Source: DALYLB01 sp964468345
GTDB taxonomy: Bacteria; Acidobacteriota; Blastocatellia; RBC074
Assembly: GCA_964468345.1 (NCBI GenBank)
Contig: CAYXVZ010000006.1
Coordinates: 62,001 to 126,000, forward strand
Direction of reading: 5' to 3'
DNA: 64,000 nucleotides
The position numbers and the translations under genes were made by a program. Shown here one piece after another: positions 33,458-42,983 of the stretch. The notes below the pieces were generated by a model that had not been told where the DNA came from, searched no databases, and was given only the letters and a program-made list of their open reading frames with translations. Within the stretch, counting starts at the first letter, position 1, and every line of letters starts with the position of its first letter.

Positions 33458-35146
33458 ATGGCAGAGACAGGCACCAAGGAAAATCGAGTCGAAGAATTGC
33501 AGCAGGAGTGGGAGGAAAAACAATTGAATCCCGCCTTGAAGAAGATGCCGGAGAGCCAGCCGGAATTCACGACGGTATCGCTCAAGCCCATCAAGCGGCT
33601 GTATACGCCGGCCGACCTGGCGGAGACGGATTTCGAGCGGGACATCAATTTTCCCGGCCAGCCGCCTTATACGCGCGGCGTTCATCCCACCGGGTATCGC
33701 GCGAAGACCTGGACAATGCGGCAATTCGCGGGCTTCGGCTCCGCCTTCGACACGAACCAGCGCTTCAAATATTTGCTGGAACACGGCCAGACGGGCCTTT
33801 CGACGGCCTTCGACCTGCCGACATTGATGGGATACGACTCGGATCATCCGGTATCCGAGGGCGAAGTCGGCAAGTGCGGCGTGGCGATTTCTTCCCGCGA
33901 AGACATGGAAGTGCTCTTCGACCAAATCCCGCTCGATCAGGTCACGACATCGATGACGATCAATGCGCCCGCATCGATGATCTTCGCTTTCTTCCTGGCG
34001 ACGGCCGAGCGGCAGGGCGCGGCCTGGAACCGCGTCGGCGGCACGCTGCAAAACGACATTCTCAAGGAATACATTGCCCAGAAGGAATGGATCTATCCGC
34101 CCCGGCCTTCGATGCGGCTGATCACGGACACGTTCAAGTTCTGCGCGACCGAGATGCCGAAATGGAATTCGATCTCGATCTCGGGGTACCACATTCGGGA
34201 AGCGGGCGCGACGGCGGCGCAGGAACTGGCGTTCACGCTGCGCGACGGAATTGAATACGTGGATTACGGCGTGCGGGCGGGCCTGGATGTCGATGAATTC
34301 GCGCCGCGGCTGTCCTTCTTTTTCAATGCGCACAACGACTTTTTCGAAGAGATCGCCAAATATCGCGCGGCGCGGCGGATTTGGCATCGAGTGATGACCG
34401 AGCGATTCAAGGCGCAGAATCCGCGCTCGTGGCAACTGCGCTTTCACGCGCAAACGGCGGGCGTCAGCCTGACCGTGCAGCAACCGATCAACAATATTTC
34501 GCGCGTGGCCATTCAGGCCCTGGCGGCCGTGCTGGGCGGCGCGCAATCGCTGCATTGCGACGGCTATGACGAGGCCCTCGCCCTGCCGACAGAGCGCGCG
34601 GCGCTCATCGCCCTGCGCACGCAACAGATCATCGCGCATGAAACCGGCGTGACCAATACCGTCGATCCCTTGGGCGGATCCTATTTCGTCGAGAAGCTCA
34701 CGAACGAACTCGAAGAAGAGGCCTGGGAATACTTCCGCAAGATCGACGCGATGGGCGGCATGGTCGAGGCGATCGAAGCCGGCTTCCCGCAAAAGGAAAT
34801 CCAGGAATCGGCGTATCAGTTTCAGCGCGCCGTCGAACGCGGCGAAAAAACCATCGTCGGCGTCAACGAATATCAGATGGAAGGCAATGAACTCGGCGAA
34901 GCGAACATTTTATATATAGATGAATCTGTCGCCGATCTTCAGCAAGAGCGGCTGGCAAAACTTCGTGCAAAACGCGACGCCTCGGCCGTTCAAAAAGCGC
35001 TGGACGCGCTCCGACGGGGCGCGGAAAATTCCGACGTCAATACGATGCCCTTGCTGATCGATTGCGCCCGTGCCGATTGCACGCTCGGCGAAATGTGTGA
35101 CGCCTTGCGGCCGATCTTCGGGGAATACCAGGAACCGGAATTCTAG
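33458..35146 (+). CDS. methylmalonyl-CoA mutase, catalytic (alpha) subunit
   Basis: 562 residues, the size of the separate TIM-barrel subunit in two-gene mutases. Family motifs: YTPADLAETDFERDINFPGQ broken over 48-66, PPYTRGVHPTGYRAKTWTMRQ, FDLPTLMGYDSDHP, SISGYHIREAGATAAQE and LHCDGYDEALALPTE. It contains no B12-binding domain; the partner is at 41424-41828. Together they isomerise (R)-methylmalonyl-CoA and succinyl-CoA with adenosylcobalamin. The tyrosine pattern YTRGVHPTGYR favours methylmalonyl-CoA mutase over isobutyryl or ethylmalonyl types, although the exact acyl specificity needs alignment. Shine-Dalgarno GGAGAG precedes the ATG. Confidence 0.88.
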   Translation: MAETGTKENRVEELQQEWEEKQLNPALKKMPESQPEFTTVSLKPIKRLYTPADLAETDFERDINFPGQPPYTRGVHPTGYRAKTWTMRQFAGFGSAFDTNQRFKYLLEHGQTGLSTAFDLPTLMGYDSDHPVSEGEVGKCGVAISSREDMEVLFDQIPLDQVTTSMTINAPASMIFAFFLATAERQGAAWNRVGGTLQNDILKEYIAQKEWIYPPRPSMRLITDTFKFCATEMPKWNSISISGYHIREAGATAAQELAFTLRDGIEYVDYGVRAGLDVDEFAPRLSFFFNAHNDFFEEIAKYRAARRIWHRVMTERFKAQNPRSWQLRFHAQTAGVSLTVQQPINNISRVAIQALAAVLGGAQSLHCDGYDEALALPTERAALIALRTQQIIAHETGVTNTVDPLGGSYFVEKLTNELEEEAWEYFRKIDAMGGMVEAIEAGFPQKEIQESAYQFQRAVERGEKTIVGVNEYQMEGNELGEANILYIDESVADLQQERLAKLRAKRDASAVQKALDALRRGAENSDVNTMPLLIDCARADCTLGEMCDALRPIFGEYQEPEF

Positions 35147-35230
35147 AAACGTTTGCTACAGAGGCCGTGCAGTTCTGAAAGAAAACCGTCTGTAATGTTT
35201 CTCTTTGAAACGAAAGTTGCAATGTTTTCC

Positions 35231-35319
35231 ATTTTCCATATCTCATCGCTCATTTCTCATTGATCGTGCTGCGGGGAAATCAATGACCAATGAGAAATGA
35301 GCGATGAGATATGGAAAAT
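35231..35319. repeat. perfect 32-bp inverted repeat (CTCATTTCTCATT family)
   Basis: Arms 35231-35262 and 35288-35319 are exact complements over 32 bp, 25-nt loop. Arms reiterate CTCAT-containing 8-mers (TCTCATCG, CTCATTTC, TCATTG). It lies in the 353-nt gap 35147-35499 between the mutase and the first M16 gene, which holds nothing else I can support. Confidence 0.95.
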
Positions 35320-35499
35320 GAATCTGTCTGTTTGGCTGTGGCCGCAAGTGCTGCTCTGTGAACTGCTGTGGCTGCCCTTTTTTGCTTCCCATGAAACCCA
35401 AACGTGCCCGGCGTCGTTAATCCGTGAGCGAACAGGTCCTTGTTTGCGGCAATCTTCCTGCGGATAAAAATTTGAATGTCGAATGGAAAGGTAGTCGAA

Positions 35500-36891
35500 A
35501 TGAACGATAAATCCCGCTGCATCTCCGCAGCATTTCTTGGCCTGCTTCTTTTTGCGGGCCTGACAGGCCAGGGCCAGGACAAACCGAAGCCGGCCTCCAC
35601 CAAGCCCGCGGCAAAAGCCGCCGCCGGCAAAACCATTCGCGTGAATTTCAAGGAAGTCCGCTTGAAAAACGGGCTGCGCGTTTTCCTTGTCGAAGACCAC
35701 AGCGCGCCCGTCGTCTCGGTCGCGATCACCTATGACGTCGGTTCACGCAACGAGCGGAAAGGACGGACAGGATTTGCGCATCTGTTCGAGCACATGATGT
35801 TCGCTGGTTCGGAAAATGTCGGCAAGAACGAATACTCGCTATTGATCGACACGAATGGCGGCCAGAACAACGCAACGACGGATCAGGATCGCACGCTCTA
35901 TTTTGCGACCGTTCCCGCGAATCAACTGGACATGATCCTGTTTCTGGAATCGGACCGGATGCGCGCTCTCGATGTGACGAAAGCGGAACTGGATATACAG
36001 CGAAATGCCGTTCAGGAAGAGCGCCGGCTGCGCGTCGATAACCAACCGTATGGCCGGATGGGCGAAAAGTTCGACGAGGTCGTGTATGACAATTTCGCCT
36101 ATAAGCATTCGGTCATCGGCTCGATGGAAGACCTGAACGCCGCCAGTCTGGAAGACGTCAAGGACTTCTTCCGCATTTATTACGCGCCGAACAATGCCGC
36201 ACTCGCCCTGGTCGGCGATTTCAATTCGACGGAAGCCCTGGCGAAACTCAAGAAATATTTTGAGCCGATTCCCTCGCAGCCCGCGCCGCCGAAAGTCGAT
36301 GCGGCGGAACCGGAGCAGACGGCGGAGCGCCGCTTTACGGTGGAAGATCCGCTGGCGCGGCTGCCGCAGGTCGCCATTGCCTATAAGGGAATCGTCGCAA
36401 ACACTCCCGACTCGTTCGCAATGCAGGTGTTGAGCGTGGCGCTGGCTTCGGGACAAAGTTCCCGCCTCTATCAAAAACTGGTCAAGGAAAAAGAACTGGT
36501 CACGAATGTCTTCGGATATCCCGCATTGAATCGCGCCACAGGCTATTATCAGATTACCGCGACGGCCGCGCCCGGAAAAAAGATCGAAGACATCGAAGCC
36601 GCGATCTATGAAGAGATCGAACGCATAAAAAAGGAACCGATCGCCGATTGGGAACTGGATAAAGCCAAGAACTTTGCGCGGCGCTCTTCGATTCAACAAC
36701 TGGACAGTTCTCTCGGCGTTGCGGCGCAATTGACTGAGAATGCAGTCGCCTTCAACGATCCCAATCTGATCAATACTCAGTTCGATAAGATCTCCGCCGT
36801 CACAAAAGAAGACGTGCAGCGCGTTGCAAACAAATATTTCAAACCGACCGTCCGCACCGTCGGAATCACGGTACCGGAGAAAAAGCAGTAA
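35500..36891 (+). CDS. M16B zinc peptidase, catalytic partner, secreted
   Basis: 463 residues from ATG 35500 (Shine-Dalgarno GGAAAGG, 8 nt). Residues 1-25 form a signal peptide, followed by a Lys/Pro/Ala spacer. The inverted zinc motif H94-L-F-E97-H98 and the third zinc ligand Glu173 (VQEERRLR, 76 residues on) are intact, so the enzyme should be active. The second M16 half (about 250-460) supplies the clamshell. Expected to degrade oligopeptides in the periplasm or at the envelope with the inactive partner encoded 21 nt downstream, as in PqqL-type or mitochondrial processing peptidase pairs. An ATG at 35476 lacks a ribosome site. Confidence 0.92.
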   Translation: MNDKSRCISAAFLGLLLFAGLTGQGQDKPKPASTKPAAKAAAGKTIRVNFKEVRLKNGLRVFLVEDHSAPVVSVAITYDVGSRNERKGRTGFAHLFEHMMFAGSENVGKNEYSLLIDTNGGQNNATTDQDRTLYFATVPANQLDMILFLESDRMRALDVTKAELDIQRNAVQEERRLRVDNQPYGRMGEKFDEVVYDNFAYKHSVIGSMEDLNAASLEDVKDFFRIYYAPNNAALALVGDFNSTEALAKLKKYFEPIPSQPAPPKVDAAEPEQTAERRFTVEDPLARLPQVAIAYKGIVANTPDSFAMQVLSVALASGQSSRLYQKLVKEKELVTNVFGYPALNRATGYYQITATAAPGKKIEDIEAAIYEEIERIKKEPIADWELDKAKNFARRSSIQQLDSSLGVAAQLTENAVAFNDPNLINTQFDKISAVTKEDVQRVANKYFKPTVRTVGITVPEKKQ

Positions 36892-36912
36892 TCCAAACGG
36901 ACGGAGGAAACC

Positions 36913-38739
36913 ATGAAATCCAACTCAATAATCAATCGAATGCTGCCGTTAGTCGTATTTTTTGCACTGTTGTTATCGTCGAGCGCATCCGCCCAAACGC
37001 CCGGTGTCGTCATCAAGGGCAAGGCGCCGGTCAACGACAAACCGCTGAAAGTCACGCTGCCCAAGGCTTATCAAACCAAGCTCGCGAACGGCATCGAAGT
37101 CATCGTGCTCGAGAATCACAAACTGCCGACGTTCTCGATGCAGATGGTGATTTTGAGCGGCGGCTTCGCCGACCCGGCCGGGCAGGAAGGAACATCGCAA
37201 TACGTCGCAACCATGCTGCGCGAGGGAACCAAGACCCGCGCCAGCAGACAGATTGCCGAGGCGGTCGACTCGCTGGGCGCGTCCCTGAACGCATCGGCGA
37301 GCCTTGCCTCGTTAACCACAAACATTTCGGCTTCCGGCTTGACGGACCAATTCGATCCGATCATGGAGCTGTTCGCCGACGTGATTCTCAATCCGACCTT
37401 TCCGAAAGAGGAATTCGAGAAACTGAAAACGCGCGGCATCGCGCAGCTTCGTTTTCAGCGCTCGCAGCCGAACTTTCTGGCCGGCGAGATGTTCAGCAAG
37501 GTGATGTACGGTTCGCATCCCGGCGGCCGCTTCGCGCTAAGCGAAGCGCAGATCCGCAGCTTCACGCCGGAGATGCTCAAGGCTTTTCATTCGACGCATT
37601 ACCGCCCGAACAACGCGATCTTCGCGATCGTCGGCGATGTGAAGCCGGCCGAGATCGTGGCCAAACTCGAAAAGACCTTCGGCGGATGGCAGAAGGGGGA
37701 CGTGCCGAAAACGGAGATTCCGAAAGTCGCCGATGTCGGCGCCGCCAAAATTCACCTGATCGATCGGCCAGGCGCGGTGCAGACGAATCTCATTCTGGGA
37801 GAACAGACGATCGAACGAACCGATCCGGATTACTTCGCCCTTGATGTGATGAACCAGATTATCGGCGGCGGCGCGAGCGCGCGCCTGTTTCTGAACCTGC
37901 GCGAAGACAAGGGCTATACCTATGGCGCGTACAGCGGCTTCAGCGCCGGGAATTATCGCGGCACCTTTCGCGCCCAGACCGAAGTTCGCACCGAAGTGAC
38001 CAAAGCATCGATGGATGAACTGATGTATGAATTCAAGCGCATCCGCGATGAAAAGGTTCCGCAGGATGAATTCGATCGCGCGAAACGCACGATCGTCGGC
38101 AGCTTTGCTCTGCAACTGGAATCGCCGCAATCCCTGCTGGGCAATATCATCCTCCAGAGGCTCTACGGTTTGCCGGCCGATTACTGGGACACCTATCCCG
38201 GAAAAATTGCGGCCATCACGCAGGACGATGTGCAGCGCGTGGCGCGAAAGTATCTGGATCTGACCAAGCTGCAGGTCGTGGCGGTCGGGGACGCGAGCAA
38301 AATTGCGGCCGACTTGAAACAATTCGGCCCGGTCGGCGTCTTCGATACCGAAGGCAAGCCGGTCGAGGCGAAACCCGTGGCGTCGACACCACCGGCGAAG
38401 CCCGGCGCCGGCGCCGGCGGCGGCGGCAATCTCGCCGGCCTCGCCGGTTCGTGGAGCCTGAGCGTCACCACACCGGACGGACCGATCGCCCTGAAACTGG
38501 ATCTCAAACCCAACGGCAATGAAATCGGCGGGCAGCTCGAAACGCCCTTCGGTCCCTTTGCCATCACGGGCGGTTCCCTGGCCGGCAGCGACGTCAATTT
38601 GAAAGCCAAAGGCGACGTTCAGGGAAATCAAATGGAAATCCAACTCACGGGAAAGCTTGACGGCGAGACCATGAAAGGGCAAATTTCCGCCGCAGCCTTT
38701 CCGACCGTGGACTTCACGGCGAAACGCGAAAGCAAATAG
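36913..38739 (+). CDS. M16B peptidase-like protein, non-catalytic partner with extra C-terminal beta domain
   Basis: 608 residues with signal peptide (cleavage near SASAQ). Two M16 halves follow, but where the zinc motif should be the sequence reads GTSQYVATML, with no HxxEH, so it cannot bind catalytic zinc. The substrate-gripping motif GYTYGAYSGF is retained, as in non-catalytic M16 partners. After a Pro/Gly linker (KPGAGAGGGG) residues about 510-608 form a small beta domain (GSWSLSVTTPDGPIALKLDL, GEIGG-type turns) that is not part of normal M16 proteins and may be a lipocalin-like binding module. Co-transcribed with the active partner. Confidence 0.88.
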   Translation: MKSNSIINRMLPLVVFFALLLSSSASAQTPGVVIKGKAPVNDKPLKVTLPKAYQTKLANGIEVIVLENHKLPTFSMQMVILSGGFADPAGQEGTSQYVATMLREGTKTRASRQIAEAVDSLGASLNASASLASLTTNISASGLTDQFDPIMELFADVILNPTFPKEEFEKLKTRGIAQLRFQRSQPNFLAGEMFSKVMYGSHPGGRFALSEAQIRSFTPEMLKAFHSTHYRPNNAIFAIVGDVKPAEIVAKLEKTFGGWQKGDVPKTEIPKVADVGAAKIHLIDRPGAVQTNLILGEQTIERTDPDYFALDVMNQIIGGGASARLFLNLREDKGYTYGAYSGFSAGNYRGTFRAQTEVRTEVTKASMDELMYEFKRIRDEKVPQDEFDRAKRTIVGSFALQLESPQSLLGNIILQRLYGLPADYWDTYPGKIAAITQDDVQRVARKYLDLTKLQVVAVGDASKIAADLKQFGPVGVFDTEGKPVEAKPVASTPPAKPGAGAGGGGNLAGLAGSWSLSVTTPDGPIALKLDLKPNGNEIGGQLETPFGPFAITGGSLAGSDVNLKAKGDVQGNQMEIQLTGKLDGETMKGQISAAAFPTVDFTAKRESK

Positions 38740-38749
38740 CGAATTACCT

Positions 38750-38826
38750 CGAAGGAACGAAGAGCACGAAGAAGAGGAAAGATAATTGACACATTTCAGC
38801 AAGGCTTCGTGCTCTTCGTTCCTTCG
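38750..38826. repeat. perfect 22-bp inverted repeat (GTGCTCTTCGTTCCTTCG family)
   Basis: Arms 38750-38771 and 38805-38826 are exact complements; the stem extends outwards through a T-T mismatch to TACC/GGTA (38745-38748 with 38828-38831). Same word set as 19237 and 41922 but with a CC where those have TC, and with the matching change on the other arm, i.e. a compensated change. Confidence 0.93.
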
Positions 38827-38862
38827 TGGTAAAAATTTTTTTTGGAGCGGAGTCACCCCCAC

Positions 38863-41349
38863 ATGACCATCGGGAACGGGGCCATCGGCAATGGCACCCG
38901 ATTCGATCGCTATGAGATTCTGACCCACCTGGGATCGGGTGGCATGGGGGAAGTGTATCTCGCGCGGGATTCCCGCCTGGAACGCAAAATCGCCATCAAG
39001 CTGCTGCCCGCGGAATGCACGCGCGATCAGGCGCGGCTCTTGCGATTCGAGACGGAAGCCAAGGCCGCGAGCGCGCTCAATCATCCGAATATCATCACAA
39101 TTCACGAAATCGGCGAATCGGAATCGCGCCATTTCATCACGACCGAATTTATCGAAGGGCGCACACTGCGCCAGATCATCAATGGGGGCAAGATCAGCCC
39201 GCTGGCCGCGATCGACATTGCCGCGCAAATCGCATCGGCGCTGGCGGCGGCCCACCAGGCGGGCATCGTGCATCGCGATATCAAGCCGGAAAACGTGATG
39301 ATCCGCCCCGATGGAATCGTCAAAGTGCTCGATTTCGGCCTGGCGAAGCTGACCGAGCGCGTCAGTTCGGAATTGGAACTCGAGCGACCGACGGCGGCGC
39401 TGGTCGATACGGATCCGGGAATGGTGCTCGGCACCGCGACCTATATGTCGCCGGAACAGGCGCGCGGGCTTCGCGTGGATGCGCGAACGGACATTTTCAG
39501 CCTGGGCATCGTTCTGTATGAAATGCTCACGGGCAAGCCGCCCTTCGAAGGCCCCACGCCGGCCGACGTCATCAGTCACGTTCTCAATCGCGAGGCGCGA
39601 CCGCTGACCTCTTTCATCAACGGCCTGCCGATGGAGTTGCAGCGCATCGTCAGCAAAGCGCTGCGCAAGGATCGCGAAGAGCGCTATCAAACCGTCAAAG
39701 ATCTGCAACTGGATCTGAAAAGCCTCAAGCGCGAATTGGAATCCACGGCAACCCTGTCGTACCCGATCCCGACCGCTAACAACAGCGGCCAGAATGAAGC
39801 AAGCTATGAAACCGCCGCATTGCCCAACGTTTCGCGCCCAAGCCAGGCATCCGGCATTTATCGCGCCGTGCCGACGGAAGAATACCGGAGCGGCGAGATG
39901 CAGCGGGGCCGCCGCCTTCTCTTCTGGCTGTTACCGCTGATCCTTGCGCTGGTGGCCGGAATCTATTTTGCAACCAGCGATAAAACGCACGAATTGGACA
40001 CGATTGCGGTCCTGCCGTTTACGAACTCGCTGAGCGCGCCCGATGCCGTTGCGCTCAGCGACACCATCACGGACGGAGTCATCAATGGCCTTTCGAATGT
40101 TCCGCACCTGAAAGTGAAGTCCCGCAACGCGGTTCGCCAGTACAAGAGCGGAGAGACCGACATTGTGAAAGTCGGGAATGAACTGGGCGTGCACGCGGTG
40201 CTGACAGGCTCGATCATTCAGGAAGGCGAAAAGCTGGCGATCAATGTCGCCCTGGTCGATGCAAAGGAAAACAACAATCTCTGGGGACAACGATATAATC
40301 GCAAGATCGCGGACCTCAAACTGATCCACCAGGAAATCGCCAATGACGTGTCCAATCAGTTGCGACTGAAACTGACCGGCGAAGAAAAACGGCGGGTCGA
40401 TGCCTATCAGGCCTATCAGAAAGGCCGCAACGCGTGGGCCAAACGCACCGATGCCAGCATTCAGGAAGCCATCAAATATCACGAAGAAGCGATCAGGCTG
40501 GATCCGAACTTCGCGCTGGCCTGGGCCGGCCTGGCCGACTGTTACAACATGCAGGTGAATTACAGCTTCCGCCAGCCGAAAGAGGCGTTCCCCAAAGCCA
40601 AGGAGGCCGCCGAAAAGGCGCTGGTCCTGGATGAGCGCCTCGCCGAGGCCCATGCCGCGCGCGCCTATATCGCGTTTCAATGGGAGTGGAACTGGCAGGA
40701 AGCCGAACGGGAGTTTCGCCGCGCGATTGACTTGAATTCGGATTACGGTCCGGCCTATCAATGGTATTCAAGCCTGCTCGCGGCTATCGGGCAAAATGAA
40801 AAGGCCCTCTCGATCGCCCGCCGCGCAAAGGAACTCGAACCCTTTTCGCCCATCATTACCTCGCATTACGGCTGGATCTGTTACCTGGTGCGACAATACG
40901 ATCAGACCATTCAGGAAACCAACCAGATCCTGAAACTCGAGCCGGAATTTTTCGCGGCCCACCGCTATCTGGGACTCGCCTACGAACATCAGGGCAAATA
41001 CGAACAGGCGATCGCGGAATTCCAAAAAACGATCCCGCAATCCCGCGGCAGCATTCTGCTCAAATCCGAACTGGCGCATGCCTATGCGGTCGCGGGACAG
41101 CGCGAAGAGGCCACGAAGATTCTGGCCGAACTCGAACAGCTTTCCACCCAGCGGCCGGTTTCGCCCTTTTTCCCCGCGCTGATTCACGTCGGCCTGGGGA
41201 ATCAGGATCGCGCGATCACACTGCTCAACAAGGCATATGACGAGCGCGCGGAACGAATGATCTGGCTGCGCGCCGATTCGCGCTTCGACAGCCTTCGCAA
41301 GGATCCGCGATTCATCGACCTGTTGCAACGCCTCGGCCTCGCGCAGTAA
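38863..41349 (+). CDS. membrane Ser/Thr protein kinase with TolB-like and TPR extracytoplasmic domains
   Basis: 828 residues. Kinase domain about 15-290: Gly-loop LGSGGMGEVYLA, Lys46, catalytic HRD (137-139, HRDIKPEN), DFG (157-159) and activation segment GTATYMSPEQARG; all catalytic residues present. A single membrane helix at about 352-371 (LLFWLLPLILALVAGIYF). Then a TolB/FlgO-like module (TIAVLPFTNSLS to NNLWGQRYNRK) and at least six TPRs to the end. Hallmark architecture of Acidobacteria. Signals presumably arrive at the TPR part outside and control the inner kinase. ATG 38863 has GGAG upstream; target unknown. Confidence 0.92.
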   Translation: MTIGNGAIGNGTRFDRYEILTHLGSGGMGEVYLARDSRLERKIAIKLLPAECTRDQARLLRFETEAKAASALNHPNIITIHEIGESESRHFITTEFIEGRTLRQIINGGKISPLAAIDIAAQIASALAAAHQAGIVHRDIKPENVMIRPDGIVKVLDFGLAKLTERVSSELELERPTAALVDTDPGMVLGTATYMSPEQARGLRVDARTDIFSLGIVLYEMLTGKPPFEGPTPADVISHVLNREARPLTSFINGLPMELQRIVSKALRKDREERYQTVKDLQLDLKSLKRELESTATLSYPIPTANNSGQNEASYETAALPNVSRPSQASGIYRAVPTEEYRSGEMQRGRRLLFWLLPLILALVAGIYFATSDKTHELDTIAVLPFTNSLSAPDAVALSDTITDGVINGLSNVPHLKVKSRNAVRQYKSGETDIVKVGNELGVHAVLTGSIIQEGEKLAINVALVDAKENNNLWGQRYNRKIADLKLIHQEIANDVSNQLRLKLTGEEKRRVDAYQAYQKGRNAWAKRTDASIQEAIKYHEEAIRLDPNFALAWAGLADCYNMQVNYSFRQPKEAFPKAKEAAEKALVLDERLAEAHAARAYIAFQWEWNWQEAEREFRRAIDLNSDYGPAYQWYSSLLAAIGQNEKALSIARRAKELEPFSPIITSHYGWICYLVRQYDQTIQETNQILKLEPEFFAAHRYLGLAYEHQGKYEQAIAEFQKTIPQSRGSILLKSELAHAYAVAGQREEATKILAELEQLSTQRPVSPFFPALIHVGLGNQDRAITLLNKAYDERAERMIWLRADSRFDSLRKDPRFIDLLQRLGLAQ

Positions 41350-41423
41350 CCCGCATCTTGTTACAATCCGCTCGCAGTACCACCTGCAGATTTACGAAAG
41401 GACTCAACGTTCTTAACAACGCT

Positions 41424-41828
41424 ATGGCTGAAGAGAAAATCAGAGTATTGCTTGCGAAACCGGGCCTGGACGGCCACGACCGCGGCGTGAAAGTGATCGC
41501 GCGCGCCCTGCGCGATGCGGGGATGGAAGTGATTTACACCGGCCTGCGCCAGACGCCCGAGCAGATCGCCAATGCTGCATCGCAGGAAGATGTGCAGATC
41601 GTCGGCCTCTCCATTCTTTCCGGCGCGCATATGACCATCTTTCCGCGCGTGATGGAACTGATGCGCGAAAAAGGCATGGACGATGTGCTGCTGTTCGGCG
41701 GCGGCATCATTCCCGAAGACGACATCCCAAAACTGAAAGAAAAAGGCGTCGGCGAAATCTTCCTGCCCGGCACCTCGACCGAGGACATCATCAAATACAT
41801 TCGCGAAAACGTGAAGCCGCGCGAATAA
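41424..41828 (+). CDS. methylmalonyl-CoA mutase, B12-binding (beta) subunit
   Basis: 134 residues making up one cobalamin-binding Rossmann domain. The lower axial ligand His18 is in PGLDGHDRG, with the supporting SILSGAHMTIFP and LFGGGIIPEDD motifs. It completes the mutase whose alpha subunit is at 33458-35146; bacterial enzymes are usually one fused chain or adjacent genes, but here about 6.3 kb with three unrelated genes intervene. It starts 74 nt after the kinase. No clear Shine-Dalgarno. Confidence 0.92.
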   Translation: MAEEKIRVLLAKPGLDGHDRGVKVIARALRDAGMEVIYTGLRQTPEQIANAASQEDVQIVGLSILSGAHMTIFPRVMELMREKGMDDVLLFGGGIIPEDDIPKLKEKGVGEIFLPGTSTEDIIKYIRENVKPRE

Positions 41829-41921
41829 GAGAAAAAAACAGAGAACGGAACAAACGAAAATTCCAATACAGACGGCGAGGACCGTCATTTCGGCCAGAGG
41901 TCTGGAACTCAAGGCAATGTT

Positions 41922-41993
41922 TTCACCACGAAGAAACGAAGAGCGCGAAGATTTTCAAAATTTTCTTCGTGCTCTTCGTTTCTTCGTGGTGAA
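41922..41993. repeat. 29-bp inverted repeat (GTGCTCTTCGTTTCTTCG family)
   Basis: Arms 41922-41950 and 41965-41993 match in 28 of 29 positions, the exception being a G-T pair, around a 14-nt AT-rich loop. It separates the B12 subunit gene from the dehydratase and ends 16 nt before that gene's ATG. Confidence 0.93.
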
Positions 41994-42009
41994 CTCTTCT
42001 TCAAATTGA

Positions 42010-42966
42010 ATGATTTCATCAGAACAAATTCGCGAAGCCGAAGTCCGCATTCGAGAGCACGTGCGCGAAACGCCGGTCGATTATTCCTTCGCCTTGAGCG
42101 CGCTTTCCGGCTGCAATGTATTTTTGAAACTCGAGCACCTGCAACACACGGGATCGTTCAAGCTGCGCGGCGCGATGAACAAAATTCTTTCGCTCGATGC
42201 AGGGGAATTGCAGCGCGGCGTTATTGCGGCCTCGACCGGCAATCATGGAATGGGCGTCTGCTGGGCGGCGCGCGCGGCCGGAACCAAGGCGACCATCTAC
42301 CTGCCTCGCGATGTCTCCGATTCCAAACTTTCGATGATCCGCCACCTCGGCGGCGAAGCCGTCCCGGAGTTCGCCGATTGCCTCGCCGCTGAAATCCAGG
42401 CGCGCCGCGATGCCGAAGAAATGGGCCGGACGTTCGTCTCGCCGTATAACGATGCGCAGGTGATCGCGGGCCAGGGCACGATCGGCATCGAGCTTGCGCG
42501 CCAGATCGATTCCCTGGATGCCGTCTTCATCGCCGTCGGCGGCGGCGGCCTGATCGGCGGCATCGCGGCGCATCTGAAATCCCTGCGCCCCGAGATCAAA
42601 ATCATCGGCTGCTGGCCGGAACATTCTCCCGTCATGCTCGAATGCCTGCGCGCGGGCCGCATTATCGAAGTTCCGGAACAAGCCACCCTGTCCGAGAGCA
42701 CGGCGGGCGGCGTCGAAGAAGATTCCCTTACTTTCCCGCTCTGCCAAAATCTGATCGATGAATACGCGGTCGTCAGCGAAGCCGAGATCGCGGCTGCCAT
42801 GCGCCTGGCATTTGAAAAAGAGCGTTGGATCATCGAAGGGGCCGCCGGCCTGGCCGTCGCGGCAATGCTGAAGGAAAAAGAAAGATTCAGAAACCGGAAC
42901 GTGGCCGTCGTCCTCTGCGGCCGCAATATCTCCGCCAGTCGCTGGATGGAAGCTGTTTCTCAATGA
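42010..42966 (+). CDS. PLP-dependent threonine/serine dehydratase-like enzyme
   Basis: 318 residues, fold type II PLP enzyme. Catalytic Lys51 lies in TGSFKLRGAMNK; ASTGNHGMGVCWAA and the phosphate-binding VGGGGLIGGIAAH complete the cofactor site. It lacks the regulatory ACT domain of biosynthetic IlvA, so it resembles catabolic threonine dehydratase, serine racemase or ectoine-utilisation EutB enzymes. Catabolism of threonine to 2-oxobutyrate would yield propionyl-CoA and feed methylmalonyl-CoA mutase, which fits the neighbours, but that link is inference. Confidence 0.85.
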   Translation: MISSEQIREAEVRIREHVRETPVDYSFALSALSGCNVFLKLEHLQHTGSFKLRGAMNKILSLDAGELQRGVIAASTGNHGMGVCWAARAAGTKATIYLPRDVSDSKLSMIRHLGGEAVPEFADCLAAEIQARRDAEEMGRTFVSPYNDAQVIAGQGTIGIELARQIDSLDAVFIAVGGGGLIGGIAAHLKSLRPEIKIIGCWPEHSPVMLECLRAGRIIEVPEQATLSESTAGGVEEDSLTFPLCQNLIDEYAVVSEAEIAAAMRLAFEKERWIIEGAAGLAVAAMLKEKERFRNRNVAVVLCGRNISASRWMEAVSQ

Positions 42967-42983
42967 GAGACCTGGCAAAGAGG

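Noticed and set aside
33443..34792. 449-residue minus-strand frame
   Set aside because: Antisense to methylmalonyl-CoA mutase; Arg/His-rich shadow.
37537..39708. 723-residue open frame on the minus strand
   Set aside because: Antisense to the second M16 gene and the kinase, both of which have unmistakable domains; it arises from the biased codon use of GC-rich DNA and has no recognisable domain.
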